From the NCBI RefSeq assembly GCF_964355755.1, contig NC_092670.1, forward strand, positions 8,369,201-8,433,200: a stretch of DNA of 64,000 bases. Direction: 5' to 3'. This DNA comes from Antedon mediterranea. Lineage: Eukaryota > Echinodermata > Crinoidea > Comatulida > Antedonidae. Below the pieces are notes generated by a model. It was not told the origin of the DNA and did not search any database. It was given only the letters and a program-made list of their open reading frames with translations. A program made the translations under genes and the position numbers. How positions within the stretch are numbered: position 1 is the stretch's first letter; every line of letters begins with the position of its first letter. Below, piece after piece: positions 42,601 through 53,863 of the stretch.

Positions 42601-44717
42601 GAGAGACACCATATGAATGTCAAAATTGTGCGAAGAAATTTAAGCAAAGCTGGAATTTGAAAATGCATTTGAGAAAACACACAAGAGAGACACAATATCA
42701 ACGTGAACATTGTGGTAAGAAATTTAAACAAAATGGAAATTTAGAGATTCGTTTGAGAAAATACACAGGAGAGACACCATATGAATGTGAACATTGTGGA
42801 AAGAAAATTAAACTAAATGGAAATTTGAAAATGCATTTGAGAACACACACAGGAGAGACACCATATGAATGTGAACATTGTGGTATTAAATTTAAACTAA
42901 GGTGGAATTTGAAAATTCATTTGGGAACACACACAGGAGAGACACCATATGAATGTCAACATTGTGGACAGAAATTTAAACAAAATGGAAATTTGAAAAT
43001 GCATTTGAGAACACACACAGGAGAGACACCATATGAATGTGAACATTGTGGTAAGAAATTTAAACAAAATGGGGACTTGAAAAGACATTTGAGAATACAC
43101 ACAGGAGAGGCACCATATGAATGTGCGCATTGTGGTAAGAAATTTAAACTAAATGGAAATTTGAAGATTCATTTGAGAACACACACAGGAGAGACACCAT
43201 ATCAATGTCAACATTGTGGACAGAAATTTAAACAAAATGGAAATTTGAAAATGCATTTGAGAACACACACAGGAGAGACACCATATGAATGTGAACATTG
43301 TGGTAAGAAATTTAAACACAATTGGGACTTGAAAAGACATTTAAGAATACACACAGGAGAGGCACCATATCAATGTGCACATTGTGGTAAGAAATTTAAA
43401 CTAAATGGAAATTTGAAGATTCATTTGAGAACACACACAGGAGAGACACCATATGATTGTGAACATTGTGGACAGAAATTTACACAAAATGGAAGTTTGA
43501 AGATACATTTGAGAACACACACTAGAGACGCACCATATGAATGTGAACATTGTGGTAAGAAATTTAAACACAATGGGGACTTGAAAAGACATTTGAGAAT
43601 ACACACAGGAGAGGCACCATATGAATGTGAACATTGTGGTAAGAAATTTAAACAAAATGGAAATTTGAAGATACATTTGAGAAAACACACAGGAGAGACA
43701 CCATATGAATGTGAACATTGTGGAAAGAAATTTAAACTAAATGGAAATTTGAAGATACATTTGAGAATACACACAGGAAAGACACCATATGAATGTGAAC
43801 ATTGTGGTAAGAAATTTAAACTCAATGGAAATTTGAAAAGACATTTGAGAATACACACAGGAGATACACCTTATGAATGTGAACATTGTGGGAAGAAATT
43901 TAAACAAAGCTGGAATTTGAAAATGCATTTGAGAACACACACAGGAGAGACACCATATGAATGTGAACATTGTGGTAAGAAATTTAAACACAATGGAGAC
44001 TTGAAAAGACATTTGAGAATACACACAGGAGAGACACCATATGAATGTGAACATTGTGGTAAGAAATTTAAACACAATGGGGACTTGAAAAGACATTTGA
44101 GAATACACACAGGAGAGGCACCATATGAATGTGAACATTGTGGTAAGAAATTTAAACTAAGGTGGAATTTGAAATTTCATTTGGGAACACACACAGGAGA
44201 CACACCATATGAATGTGAACATTGTGGTAAGAAATTTAAACGAAGTGGAAGTTTGAAGATACATTTGAGAACACACACAGGAGAGACACCATATGAATGT
44301 CAACATTGTGGTAAGAAATTTAAACAAAATGGAAATTTGAAAATGCATTTGAGAACACACACAGGACAGGCACCATATGAATGTGCACATTGTGGTAAGA
44401 AATTTAAACACAATGGGGACTTGAAAAGACATTTGAGAATACACACAGGAGAGGCACCATATGAATGTGAACATTGTGGTAAGAAATTTAAACAAAATGG
44501 GGTTTTGAAAAGACATTTGAGAACACACACAAGAAAGGCATCATATGAATGTGAACATTGTGGTAAGAAATTTAAACAAAATGGGGTTTTGAAAAGACAT
44601 TTGAGAACACACACAAGAAAGGCATCATATGAATGTGAACATTGTGGAACGAAATTTACACGGAATGCTACTTTGAATGCACATTTAAAAACACATAACA
44701 CACCTTATGAAATTTAA
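39693..44717 (+). CDS. ZNF-3, giant zinc-finger protein with degenerate 25-residue arrays
   Basis: An open frame of 1674 residues from an ATG 15 bases after a good splice acceptor. Order: atypical N-terminal finger (residues about 4-21), 23 tandem units of 25 residues (39834-41558), then mixed blocks in which five more such units alternate with true or defective 28-residue fingers, then 23 consecutive canonical C2H2 fingers to near the end. The 25-residue unit (type TPYECEHEKEGNRNLKKHLS plus TNTGE) keeps one Cys and one His but lacks the second Cys, the core Phe and the last His, so it cannot bind zinc as a C2H2 finger. The canonical fingers reuse few helix types (QNGNLKM, HNGDLKR, LNGNLKI), a sign of recent expansion. 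The stop follows a small deletion that throws later finger sequence out of frame. Probably nuclear; the role of the degenerate half is unknown. Confidence 0.85.
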   Translation: MKYKCEHCGVKLEFSDLKEHLGLHNHSKEIKCELCEHTIDKCKLHNQTPYECDHEEEGNRNLKKHLSTNTGETPYECEHEREGNRNLKKYLSTNRGETPYEGEHEKEGNRNLKKHLSTNTGETPYECEHEKEGNLNLKKHLSTNTGETPYECEHEKEGNRNLKKHLSTNTGETPYECEHEKEGNRNLKKHLSTNTGETPYECEHEKEGNLNLKKHLSTNTGETPYECEHEKEGNRNLKKHWRTNTGETPYECEHEKEGNRNLNKHLRTNTGETPYECEHGKEGNRNLKKHLRTNTGETPYECEHEKEGNRNLNKHLRTNTEETPYECEHEKEGNRNLNKHLRTNTGETPYECEHAKDGNRNLKKHLRTNTGETPYECEHEKEGNRNLNKHLRTNTGETPYECEHEKEGNRNLKKHLSTNVGETPYECEHEKEGNRNLKKHLSTNTGETPYECDHEKEGNLNLKKHLSTNTGETPYECEHEKVGNQNLKKHLSTNTGETPYECEHEKDGNRNLKKHLRTNTGETPYECEHEKEGNRNLNKHLRTNTGETPYECEHGKEGNRNLKKHLRTNTGETPYECEHEKEGNRNLNKHLRTNTGETPYECGHEKEGNRNLKKHLSTNAGETPYECEHCGKKFKWKSTLKTHLRTHKRETPYECQNCGKKFKQSWNRKMHLRKHTRETQYQREHCGKKFKQNGNLEILLRKYTGETPYECEHEKEGNRNLNKHLRTNTGETPYECGHEKEGNRNLKKHLSTNAGETPYECEHCGKKFKWKSTLKTHLRTHKRETPYECQNCGKKFKQSWNRKMHLRKHTRETQYQREHCGKKFKQNGNLEILLRKYTGETPYDCEHGGKKLKQNGNLKIRLRKHTGETPYDCEKEKEGNLNLKKHLSTNMGETPYECEHEKEGNRNLKKHLSTNTGETPYECEHEKEGNRNLKKHLSTNTGETPYECEHCGKKFKLKSTLKAHLRTHKRETPYECQNCAKKFKQSWNLKMHLRKHTRETQYQREHCGKKFKQNGNLEIRLRKYTGETPYECEHCGKKIKLNGNLKMHLRTHTGETPYECEHCGIKFKLRWNLKIHLGTHTGETPYECQHCGQKFKQNGNLKMHLRTHTGETPYECEHCGKKFKQNGDLKRHLRIHTGEAPYECAHCGKKFKLNGNLKIHLRTHTGETPYQCQHCGQKFKQNGNLKMHLRTHTGETPYECEHCGKKFKHNWDLKRHLRIHTGEAPYQCAHCGKKFKLNGNLKIHLRTHTGETPYDCEHCGQKFTQNGSLKIHLRTHTRDAPYECEHCGKKFKHNGDLKRHLRIHTGEAPYECEHCGKKFKQNGNLKIHLRKHTGETPYECEHCGKKFKLNGNLKIHLRIHTGKTPYECEHCGKKFKLNGNLKRHLRIHTGDTPYECEHCGKKFKQSWNLKMHLRTHTGETPYECEHCGKKFKHNGDLKRHLRIHTGETPYECEHCGKKFKHNGDLKRHLRIHTGEAPYECEHCGKKFKLRWNLKFHLGTHTGDTPYECEHCGKKFKRSGSLKIHLRTHTGETPYECQHCGKKFKQNGNLKMHLRTHTGQAPYECAHCGKKFKHNGDLKRHLRIHTGEAPYECEHCGKKFKQNGVLKRHLRTHTRKASYECEHCGKKFKQNGVLKRHLRTHTRKASYECEHCGTKFTRNATLNAHLKTHNTPYEI
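39834..41558 (+). repeat. 75-bp coding tandem array, 23 units
   Basis: Exactly periodic at 75 bp without a single frame break. Variants (KKHLST, NKHLRT, LNLKKH) alternate in a way that suggests blocks of two or more units were copied together. Compared with a normal 84-bp finger, nine bases are missing between the first Cys and the helix. Individual units have lost even the remaining ligands (PYEGEH in unit 3; KKYLST in unit 2). Confidence 0.95.
41409..42212 (+). repeat. 402-bp in-frame tandem duplication in ZNF-3
   Basis: Two degenerate units plus three 28-residue fingers (134 residues) occur twice in succession, 41409-41810 and 41811-42212, apparently without differences. The third finger (QYQREHCGKKF and then LEILLRKY) is already defective in both, so the defect predates the duplication. 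Confidence 0.9.
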
Positions 44718-45665
<948 letters not shown>

Positions 45666-45939
45666 ATTAATAGGTTAAGTTTGAATATTTTTTGGGGAAA
45701 ATCAACAGAAATATTTATTTCAGATAAATGAGTTACTATAATGCAGTACTCATTAATTTGAGCCATAATAATTGAAGAATATAATTATGTAGATTACTGT
45801 ATTCCCTGATACAAAAAACTAATACATAGAAGTTTTTAAAGAGTTTTAAGATTTGATATTATAAAACAATGTCAATCAAGCAAATCAAACAAAATAGATA
45901 ATAATAAATCATTCCAAAGTGAGAATTTTAAAAAAAAAA

Positions 45940-46440
45940 CATTTTAGAACTCGCACAATGAATCCGAATATTGTGAGAATAAAAAAAACATTTTAGAACT
46001 CGCACAATGAATCTGAATATTGTGAGAATAAAAAAACATTTTAGAACTCGTACAATGAATCTGAATATTGTGAGAATAAAAAAAAACATTTTAGAACTCG
46101 CACAATGAATCTGAATATTGTGAGAATAAAAAAAACATTTTAGAACTCGCACAATGAATCTGAATATTGTGAGATAAAAAAAAACATTTAGAACTCGCAC
46201 AATGAATCTGAATATTGTGAGAATAAAAAAAAAAACATTTTAGAACTCGCACAATGAATCTGAATATTGTGAGAATAAAAAAACATTTTAGAACTCGCAC
46301 AATGAATCTGAATATTGTGAGAATAAAAAAAACATTTTAGAACTCGCACAATGAATCTGAATATTGTGAGAATAAAAAAAAACATTTTAGAACTCGCACA
46401 ATGAATCTGAATATTGTGAGAATAAAAAAAACATTTAAAA
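45940..46440 (+). repeat. ~50-bp zinc-finger-derived minisatellite
   Basis: About ten copies of ACATTTTAGAACTCGCACAA followed by TGAATCTGAATATTGTGAGA and an A run of 6-12. In one frame a unit reads like a collapsed finger (SEYCENKKHFRTR), retaining one Cys and one His. Unit length varies only in the A run (about 47-53 bp), so the reading frame is not kept. Copies are nearly identical. Confidence 0.9.
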
Positions 46441-47040
46441 ATATACACTGCAGAGACACAACACAATATAAATGAAATTTGTGGAAAAAAAATTTAAAAC
46501 TAATATTCAACAACATTTAAGATTACATTTGAGGATACAAACAAGAGAGAAAACATACTGTACTGTATAAATGTTAATGTTCTGTGTGTTGCTGTTTTTT
46601 GTTTTGTTTAAAGTACACACACACTTTCAATTCTAAATGTACACTCTTTTACTTATTAGTTAGTAAATTGTTGTTTTAACATTTATTATAGTACTATGAT
46701 ACCTAGGACTTTATTATTTTAATTCACTTTTTTATAACATTATACATTTTTGGTTTTGTTTACACTTTGTTTCGTTTGTGATATTTTTTTCAAAAATTAT
46801 AATAAACCTTTTCTATGATTTATAATGTACAGTAGCCTTCCTATGTAATAAAGCCTTTCTATGATTTTTATTTCAAAGTAACAGTTTTCTTTTATAGTCG
46901 GTTTTTGTAACAATAAAATCAAGTTTTATTCATATATATTCAAGATGCTGTATAATATACTATTTTCTTTGTGTATATTTGTAAACACATGGCGACACAA
47001 CAAGGGATAGATAGATAGTAGTTTGTATTTTATATTTTTA
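46441..47040 (+). other. Finger relic and AATAAA-rich 3' region
   Basis: 46441-46560 still shows finger words (AAATTTGTGGAAAAAAAATT, GAGGATACAAACAAGAGAGA). Beyond it are several AATAAA-type signals (about 46800, 46846, 46911) that could serve as polyadenylation sites for ZNF-3 transcripts. No gene. Confidence 0.5.
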
Positions 47041-47141
47041 GTCGCGTGGACGTGACTCTATAGTTCACTATGTCGGTCGGTCGGTCTGTCGGTCCGGTAT
47101 CACTATGCGTTTTAGCACCCGACTTATGGCTGTTGGCCTTG
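47041..47141 (+). mobile_element. 101-bp short GTCGCGTG element
   Basis: Starts GTCGCGTGGACGTGACTC, contains TCGGTCGGTCGGTCTGTCGG and ends TGGCTGTTGGCCTTG, flanked by TTA on both sides (47038-47040 and 47142-47144). This confirms the 3-bp target duplication inferred from the empty site in block B. Confidence 0.8.
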
Positions 47142-47144
47142 TTA

Positions 47145-47590
47145 TGTTGAAGTTGAGGTATTCATGAGCAGAGGTACACTATAGGTTATGTTTTGGAAAA
47201 AAAAGTGTATACTGTAGTCATTAGAATTTTAAAGTACTGTAGTTATATTATAGATAACTGATTTTGCTGCAGTTTTGCAATCGATCAGAATATTCAAAAC
47301 TTAATGTTGTTACGTGTTGTCAAAAGAATTGACACAACAATGTAACACTCAATCCAAGGAGTAACAACTCTCTTCTAAATCCAATTATCTAATTATAGTG
47401 GAATTTCAATACAATTCTACATAATTGGCGTTATACAGTATACTGTAAAGGCAGTGACGATCCACTATTAGATCTCTAGATAAAGCCTTTCTCCACCCAC
47501 TCTACACAATGGTAGAGTGGGTCGATTATAATGTCTCGGGGCGTTACTCAACAAGTACTCTTACGGCATCTAAATAGATAATTCAATTTG
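47145..47590. other. Non-coding spacer upstream of ZNF-4
   Basis: No gene seen. CACTCTACACAATGGTAGAG at about 47499 contains a small inverted repeat (CTCTAC/GTAGAG). Confidence 0.4.
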
Positions 47591-47735
47591 CTTAATTATA
47601 CTCTCAACCAATCAAATACCGTAAATAAGTACTTGTCTGCCAGTCTATGATCCTATTTATTGCTGAGGAATGCCATTCAGTTGTATACAGTGGCAGCGAG
47701 AGAACGACTGAGGAAGACGATAATTATCATTGAGG
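47591..47735 (+). promoter_or_regulatory. ZNF-4 promoter module and 5' exon
   Basis: ACTCTCAACCAATCAAATAC (47603-47622) carries the CCAAT motif. About 75 bp downstream GGCAGCGAGAGAACGACTGA and GACGATAATTA precede the donor TGAG|GTAGGT at 47734. It is closest to the ZNF-2 module (GACGACTGATGAGAGACGAT), as is the protein. Confidence 0.55.
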
Positions 47736-48384
47736 TAGGTACACGTTCCTAAACTGAAATATTGATTATGAGACAATCGGCGTGTGTGTTTCTTATAATT
47801 GTTAGCAGGATACTCGAAAATGTATTGCCGATTTTCTTAAGATTTTAACGGATAGGTTCATAGCTGTATGGGAACACGTTATTCAATTTCATATGACTAG
47901 TAGATCAAATATCAAGCTGACCACAGCAATGGAAAGTTTCACCATAGGGATTTTCATTGCTTATTACGTATTTGTTGATATGTGGCATTGGCCCTCGCAA
48001 TTAACACTCTAACTATCTATTTTGTTTGTAACGTATTGTATAGGGCTTGGTTCTATTTGATACGGCTTGGTAATTAGGAGGACCCCGATTTATGTTTCTT
48101 TTCCCAGAAAAATAGTAGGCCTAATGCCTTAAAATAACGCAAGCTAATATCACTCAAATTAATCCGTTACCATTAGGCCTCAGTAAATCTAATTAAAACA
48201 AAAGCTGTATACACGACATTAAAGTCGAATACGCCAATTTTAAATTCTTTGACATTATTCTGTTACAAAACTACTGTATGTACATAAGTTTGTTTTTCAA
48301 TATAGTGTAGCTAACATGAATAGTACTACTAAGTATAGCCTGGAGGAAGTAGAATTATAGTTTTGACAATTGTATTTTTTTATA
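47736..48384 (+). other. Probable intron of ZNF-4
   Basis: Between donor 47735 and acceptor TTTTTATAG (48385). No other feature recognised. Confidence 0.45.
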
Positions 48385-49754
48385 GATTTATTGATGAATG
48401 AATATGACTTCAACAAAGAAGAATTTAACAGTGTAAATACCAACATGAAATGCAAATGTGAACACTGTGGAGATGAATTTGAGTTCAGGGATTTGAAGGA
48501 ACATTTAGGAATACACGTACATAGTAAAGAGTTTAAATGTGAAAACTCCGAGGATTTTCTGCTAAATGGCCAAACACCATATTATGACTTTGAACATTGT
48601 AGGCCTAGAATTGAAGAAAGTAAACATTTTGGACTACCCATTGTCGAAAAATCTTCATATGAATTTGAACATTGTCGAAATGACGAAAGTGAGAATTCAA
48701 GTAACACTGCCGTAGAAGCTTCGTATGAATTAGAACATTGTCGAAATGAAGAAAATGAGAATTTGGGAAACACCGTATACTAAATCTGATGAAAATTGTG
48801 GAACTGAAGAAAGGGGTGATTTGGGAATTCACACTTTCGAAGAAACTTCGTTTGGTTGTGAAAATTGTGGGAAAGTGATGATTTAACAAAACCATTTTAA
48901 AATTCACACAAGAGAGACACAACATGAATGTGAACATTGTGGGAAGACATTTAAACAGAATGCGAATTTGAAAAAGCATTTGAGAATACACACAGGAGAA
49001 GCACCATTTGAATGTAAACACTGTGGGAAGAATTTTAAAGAAAGGGGGAATTTAAACAAGCATTTGCGGATGCATACAGGAGAGAAACCATATGATTGTG
49101 AATACTGTGGGAAGAAATTTAGATCTAGTGTAAATTTGACAAAACATTTGAGAGTACACACAGGAGAGAAGCCATACGAATGTGAACAGTGTCAAAGGAA
49201 ATTTAAACACAGTGGGCAATTAAAAATACATTTTAGAACTCACACAGGGGAGACACCGTATGGATGTGAACATTGTGGAAAGAAATTTAAATAGAGAGTG
49301 ATTTTGAGAGAACATTTGATTGAGAATACACACAGGAGAGAAACCATATGAATGTATATTTTGCGCGAAGAACTTTAGAACTAGTAGTTATTTAAATATA
49401 CATTTGAGATTACACACAGGATGCAAATCGTATGAATGTGAATATTGTGGACAGAAATTTATCACTAATGGGACTTTAAAAAAACATTTGATAATTCACA
49501 CCGGAGAGACACCTTATGAATGTGAGCATTGTGGAAAGAAATTTGAACATAATGGATATTTAAAATTACATTTGAGAATACACACGGGAGAGAAACCATA
49601 TAAATGTGAACAATGTGGAATACAATTTCAATGGGATAAAACCTTCAAAAGGCATCTAAAAACACACACACACAGACACTCTTTAAATGAAAACACTGTG
49701 CTATCATCTTTAAATTCAATTACATTATTACCAATCAATCAATTACAAAATTAG
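48385..49754 (+). pseudogene. ZNF-4, frame-broken zinc-finger gene
   Basis: The exon opens after an acceptor with LLMNEYDFNKEEFNSVN and the family's atypical N-terminal finger ([20 protein letters not shown] plus H), then an acidic spacer with two repeats of type YEFEHCRNDESEN. The frame stops at 48781. Finger sequence resumes in frame from about 48896 to a stop at 49292 (four complete fingers and a broken one), and again from 49320 to 49754 (four fingers). At least three frame changes are therefore needed to join eight complete fingers. Domain order resembles ZNF-2. It is a pseudogene unless the breaks are sequencing errors; the separate frames contain no other damage, so decay is recent. 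Confidence 0.8.
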
Positions 49755-50429
49755 AACTTACATATTTCTTTTCACTCTGATTGTTAAAGCATTTGATTGA
49801 AAAGATGGAATTTCTCAATATAAAATATTGTGTTTTGGTAAAGATATGAGGCACATATATTTTTTATTCTGTAGATGGATTCATGACAGAGAAATCAGTT
49901 AACTGAACATTTTGTTTAAGTTTTTCATATCTCCCTTTATTTTATGTTATTGTAAAGTGTATTGATTTTATGTATCGTATTCCTCGTTTTCGTCCGTCAC
50001 AAAATAGTGTAATTATTATTTGTACAGTGTTACCGCTAGAATAGGCCAAAATAGTAACAATCGGTAATATTACGTGTGTTTACTCGCTTTTGAAATCTTT
50101 TCAATGCAAATTAAAGAGAAATAATATCAAATTGTACCATTCTAAAAATATTAACAGTAAATATTCGTGCAACAATTTTTAAACAAAATTAACTAGGGCA
50201 ACTACATTGTAAATTATTGCATCTCTAAATTATTTATGGAGTGCTACGATGACATGACTGATCTATTATATTTAAGTTATTGAAATGTTATTTCAATGTG
50301 ATTTCATTATAACAGTGTTTACAATGTTATAGGCTTTGATTTATTTTTATATTTGCTTTCATTTTAATTACTTATATGTATGCAATCGTGTTTTCAATCA
50401 AATAGTTTATAGGCCAGTGTGTTTTGGAG
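49755..50429. other. Non-coding 3' flank of ZNF-4
   Basis: AT-rich; no gene or repeat recognised. Confidence 0.4.
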
Positions 50430-51512
50430 TATATCGCAAAAATAATAGCAGTTTGTACAGTAGGTCAGTGGTGTAGGAAAGAGTGGTATCGCACAAAATA
50501 ATAGCAGTTTGTACAGTAGGTCAGTGGTGTAGGAAAGAGTGGTATCGCACAAAATAATAGCAGTTTGTACAGTAGTAGGTCAGTGGTGTAGGAAAGAGTG
50601 GTATCGCACAAAATAATAGCAGTTTGTACAGTAGGTCAGTGGTGTAGGAAAGAGTGGTATCGCACAAAATAATAGCAGTTTGTACAGTAGGTCAGTGGTG
50701 TAGGAAAGAGTGGTATCGCACAAAATAATAGCAGTTTGTACAGTAGGTCAGTGGTGTAGGAAAGAGTGGTATCGCACAAAATAATAGCAGTTTGTACAGT
50801 AGGTCAGTGGTGTAGGAAAGAGTGGTATCGCACAAAATAATAGCAGTTTGTACAGTAGGTCAGTGGTGTAGGAAAGAGTGGTATCGCACAAAATAATAGC
50901 ATTTTGTACAGTAGGTCAGTGGTGTAGGAAAGAGTGGTATCGCACAAAATAATAGCAGTTTGTACAGTAGGTCAGTGGTGTAGGAAAGAGTGGTATCGCA
51001 CAAAATAATAGCAGTTTGTACAGTAGGTCAGTGGTGTAGGAAAGAGTGGTATCGCACAAAATAATAGCAGTTTGTACAGTAGGTCAGTGGTGTAGGAAAG
51101 AGTGGTATCGCACAAAATAATAGCAGTTTGTACAGTAGGTCAGTGGTGTAGGAAAGAGTGGTATCGCACAAAATAATAGCAGTTTGTACAGTAGGTCAGT
51201 GGTGTAGGAAAGAGTGGTATCGCACAAAATAATAGCAGTTTGTACAGTAGGTCAGTGGTGTAGGAAAGAGTGGTATCGCACAAAATAATAGCAGTTTGTA
51301 CAGTAGGTCAGTGGTGTAGGAAAGAGTGGTATCGCACAAAATAATAGCAGTTTGTACAGTAGGTCAGTGGTGTAGGAAAGAGTGGTATCGCACAAAATAA
51401 TAGCAGTTTGTACAGTAGGTCAGTGGTGTAGGAAAGAGTGGTATCGCACAAAATAATAGCAGTTTGTACAGTAGGTCAGTGGTGTAGGAAAGAGTGGTAT
51501 CGCACAAAATTC
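50430..51512. repeat. 56-bp minisatellite, about 19 units
   Basis: Unit GTATCGCACAAAATAATAGC followed by AGTTTGTACAGTAGGTCAGT and GGTGTAGGAAAGAGTG. Almost no variation is seen: one unit has an extra GTA (about 50573) and one has ATTTTGTAC for AGTTTGTAC (about 50900). Non-coding. Such uniformity points to recent expansion. Confidence 0.95.
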
Positions 51513-52608
51513 CAACAATGCAGAATTACCAATTTATTTGGTTATGTAGTTTGCAATGTTTAATATCTCTGTTTCATTTGATTTAGTATAAAAGTGGAAA
51601 TTACAATAAAATATTATGATTGCCTTATTTAAATTTAATGTTTCTTCATTTATTTATTTGACCAAAAAACAATAATGTAAAACAAAACTGAGGAGGAGAA
51701 TCGGTGGTCAGGACGGTAAAGCAAAGATTTATAATATTCAAAATCATCATATAAAACAAGGAAAAAAATCATTTAGCGATTTAGAGAAAGATTTATAATT
51801 GCCCAGAAGGATTCAGAGTCAATTGATGATAAAATATAAAGCACTGTCTACATAGCACTATCAACATTTTATGTGACAAAAAATGTGATGAGTGTGGACG
51901 TGATGATGTCATATACCATATTTGGGCATTTCACTACCATATTTGGGCAAATCACACTCTTAGTTTGATAAGACAAAGCTATAGGAAGAGATTCAGAAAC
52001 AGCTAATTAATTTAATTCATTTCGTCACTTTGACGAATTATTTGTGATCATTGTGAAAACACAATTTTACTGACGTTTCATTTTTTTTAAATAAACTATG
52101 AGCGCAAAACATTGATGTATTCCATCCATGACTTGATGCATAGGCCTACTATTATAGAGTGCTGCTATTAGTGTCGTATTTAATATGTACAGTATATACG
52201 GTATATCTATATACAGTGTAGTAGGTGAAATTACGTGACCCACACTATGTTCTAATGTTTTGGTATGATGATGACAATTTCGGAAGATAATGATTTGAGC
52301 AAAAGATATAACTCTTTTAAAATGTTTAGGCCCTATAACTTTGACGAAAGACATGATAAAACTACATTTTAATTCAACTGACCATTATTATAATGTCAAC
52401 ATTCAACAATTTTTATATGAATTCATATCTACATTTCAGCAGCTTCACATTTTCCCAATTGGAAAAACTCGTATCATCAACATGCGGCCACCGGAGCACT
52501 TTTTGGTAGTGGTTCATCTCGGCCGGTTACAGAACGCGATATTGTATTGAGCGCCAAAAGTGCCCGTTATGATAGTGTAATAGTGACGACGTGTACAACA
52601 CAGGCTTT
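51513..52608. other. Non-coding stretch
   Basis: Includes AATAAAATATTATGATTGCC (51607), a possible polyadenylation region, and CATATTTGGGCATTTCACTA with a near copy just after it (51915-51950). Short frames on either strand have no recognisable features. Confidence 0.4.
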
Positions 52609-53042
52609 AAAGTTAACGATGTTTTTATGATGTATTTATTTGGATTCGATAATAAAGTACTGTATTTGAGAGTGTCTCAAATAAAAATTTTAAACAGTTA
52701 GCCAGCTTTATATATAAAATAAATCGAATAGTACAATATGTTTTGTGTTTTAATGTTAATTAATACTTAATGAGTTACTATATTATTACAATGTATATAC
52801 TGCTATACCATTATAATATAATTTCAAGTTAACGATGTTTTTATGATGTATTTATTTTGATTTGAAAATAAAATACTGTATTTAAGAGTGTCACAAATAA
52901 TATTTTTAAACAGTTAGCAGCTTTATATATAAAATAAATTGAATAGTACAATATATTTCGTTTTATGTTTAAATGTGAATTAATACTGAATGAGTTACAT
53001 TTATTACAGTAGAATGTATATACTGCTATATTATAATATAAT
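52609..53042. repeat. 217-bp tandem duplication
   Basis: AAGTTAACGATGTTTTTATG through GTATATACTGCTAT occurs twice in succession (52609-52825 and 52826-53042) with moderate divergence. Non-coding. Confidence 0.85.
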
Positions 53043-53575
53043 TAGTTTAATAAAAAAACGAAATAAATGATTTAAAATGATATGAGTATCTTTGCGTTGA
53101 TTCAATCTACTTAGAAAATGCAGTCAACACAACGGCATCATCAAAATGCGTGCATACTTTCTATAAAACAAATAATACTAATCCCCTATATTGTGCTAAT
53201 CACAAACAAATCAAAGCAACAATATTGAATAAAAAGAAAGTATGTCTTTGTGATGACGCTTTGATTTCATTCATTATAGAAACAATACATCATAATTATA
53301 GGATAATTGGTCATTTGTCTTTGAGGCGCTTTGATTTAATGCATATAATAAAACACATAAGACAAAACATAATGTTCGGTTGCTTTTCGTAAACCAAAAA
53401 GTCGGAAGATGCGTAAATCAAAGGTAATTTTGTGTCAATAGTAAAAAGTGTCCTTTGCGAAAGGCACACAATAGTTGCGCAAATAATGGTCTACTCTCTG
53501 TATTAAATGGGGGGGGGGGGGTGCTAGTACGTACATGTTCACTTTCAAACTGATTTATCTTTGACTGCAACAAAA
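53043..53575. other. Non-coding stretch with a 13-G run
   Basis: No gene recognised. A run of about 13 G (53509-53521) lies 55 bp upstream of the next ORF. Confidence 0.45.
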
Positions 53576-53863
53576 ATGAACGACTGTATCCAGTGTAGAG
53601 AACCTGTTAATCATCGCCAGGAGGCTGTTTTTTGCGAGGAGTGCCAACATCGAACTTGCGGTACTGGTATAACACGTGCTGCCTATCTTGCTGGTATCCG
53701 CGACGGCTACATTGATTGGACGTGTAATAAATGTGTGCGACCTGTTCCAGAGGAACCTGCAGCCCAACTAGATGTCTTTGTTGGAGACCTTGGAGCATTT
53801 GAAGAGCCTGCAGTTGTTGAGGAACAAAACTTACCAAACCCATATCGAGTACCAAATCAATAA
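53576..53863 (+). CDS. PHD-like zinc-binding N-terminal module, truncated at the duplication junction
   Basis: 95 residues from ATG 53576 (a longer open frame begins only at TTG). Cys/His pattern: C-x2-C (CIQC), later CEEC, HRTC and CNKC, with the phrase HRTCGTGITR. From memory this matches the N-terminal PHD-like domain of a multicopy invertebrate family often joined to MULE-type transposase or FLYWCH domains. The usual spacer between the second Cys pair and the His (DRWQ-like) is shortened here. The stop codon lies in CAATAAGAAC, which is also the first shared sequence of block B, so the C-terminal part was probably cut off by the junction. Confidence 0.55.
   Translation: MNDCIQCREPVNHRQEAVFCEECQHRTCGTGITRAAYLAGIRDGYIDWTCNKCVRPVPEEPAAQLDVFVGDLGAFEEPAVVEEQNLPNPYRVPNQ

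Noticed and set aside
45928-46466. Minus-strand frames with HNIQIHCASSKMFF repeats
   Set aside because: Shadow of the ~50-bp satellite; the reading changes with the A-run length.
50430-51512. CRISPR-like regular array
   Set aside because: Units are continuous 56-bp repeats with no unique spacers, in a eukaryotic context. It is a minisatellite.
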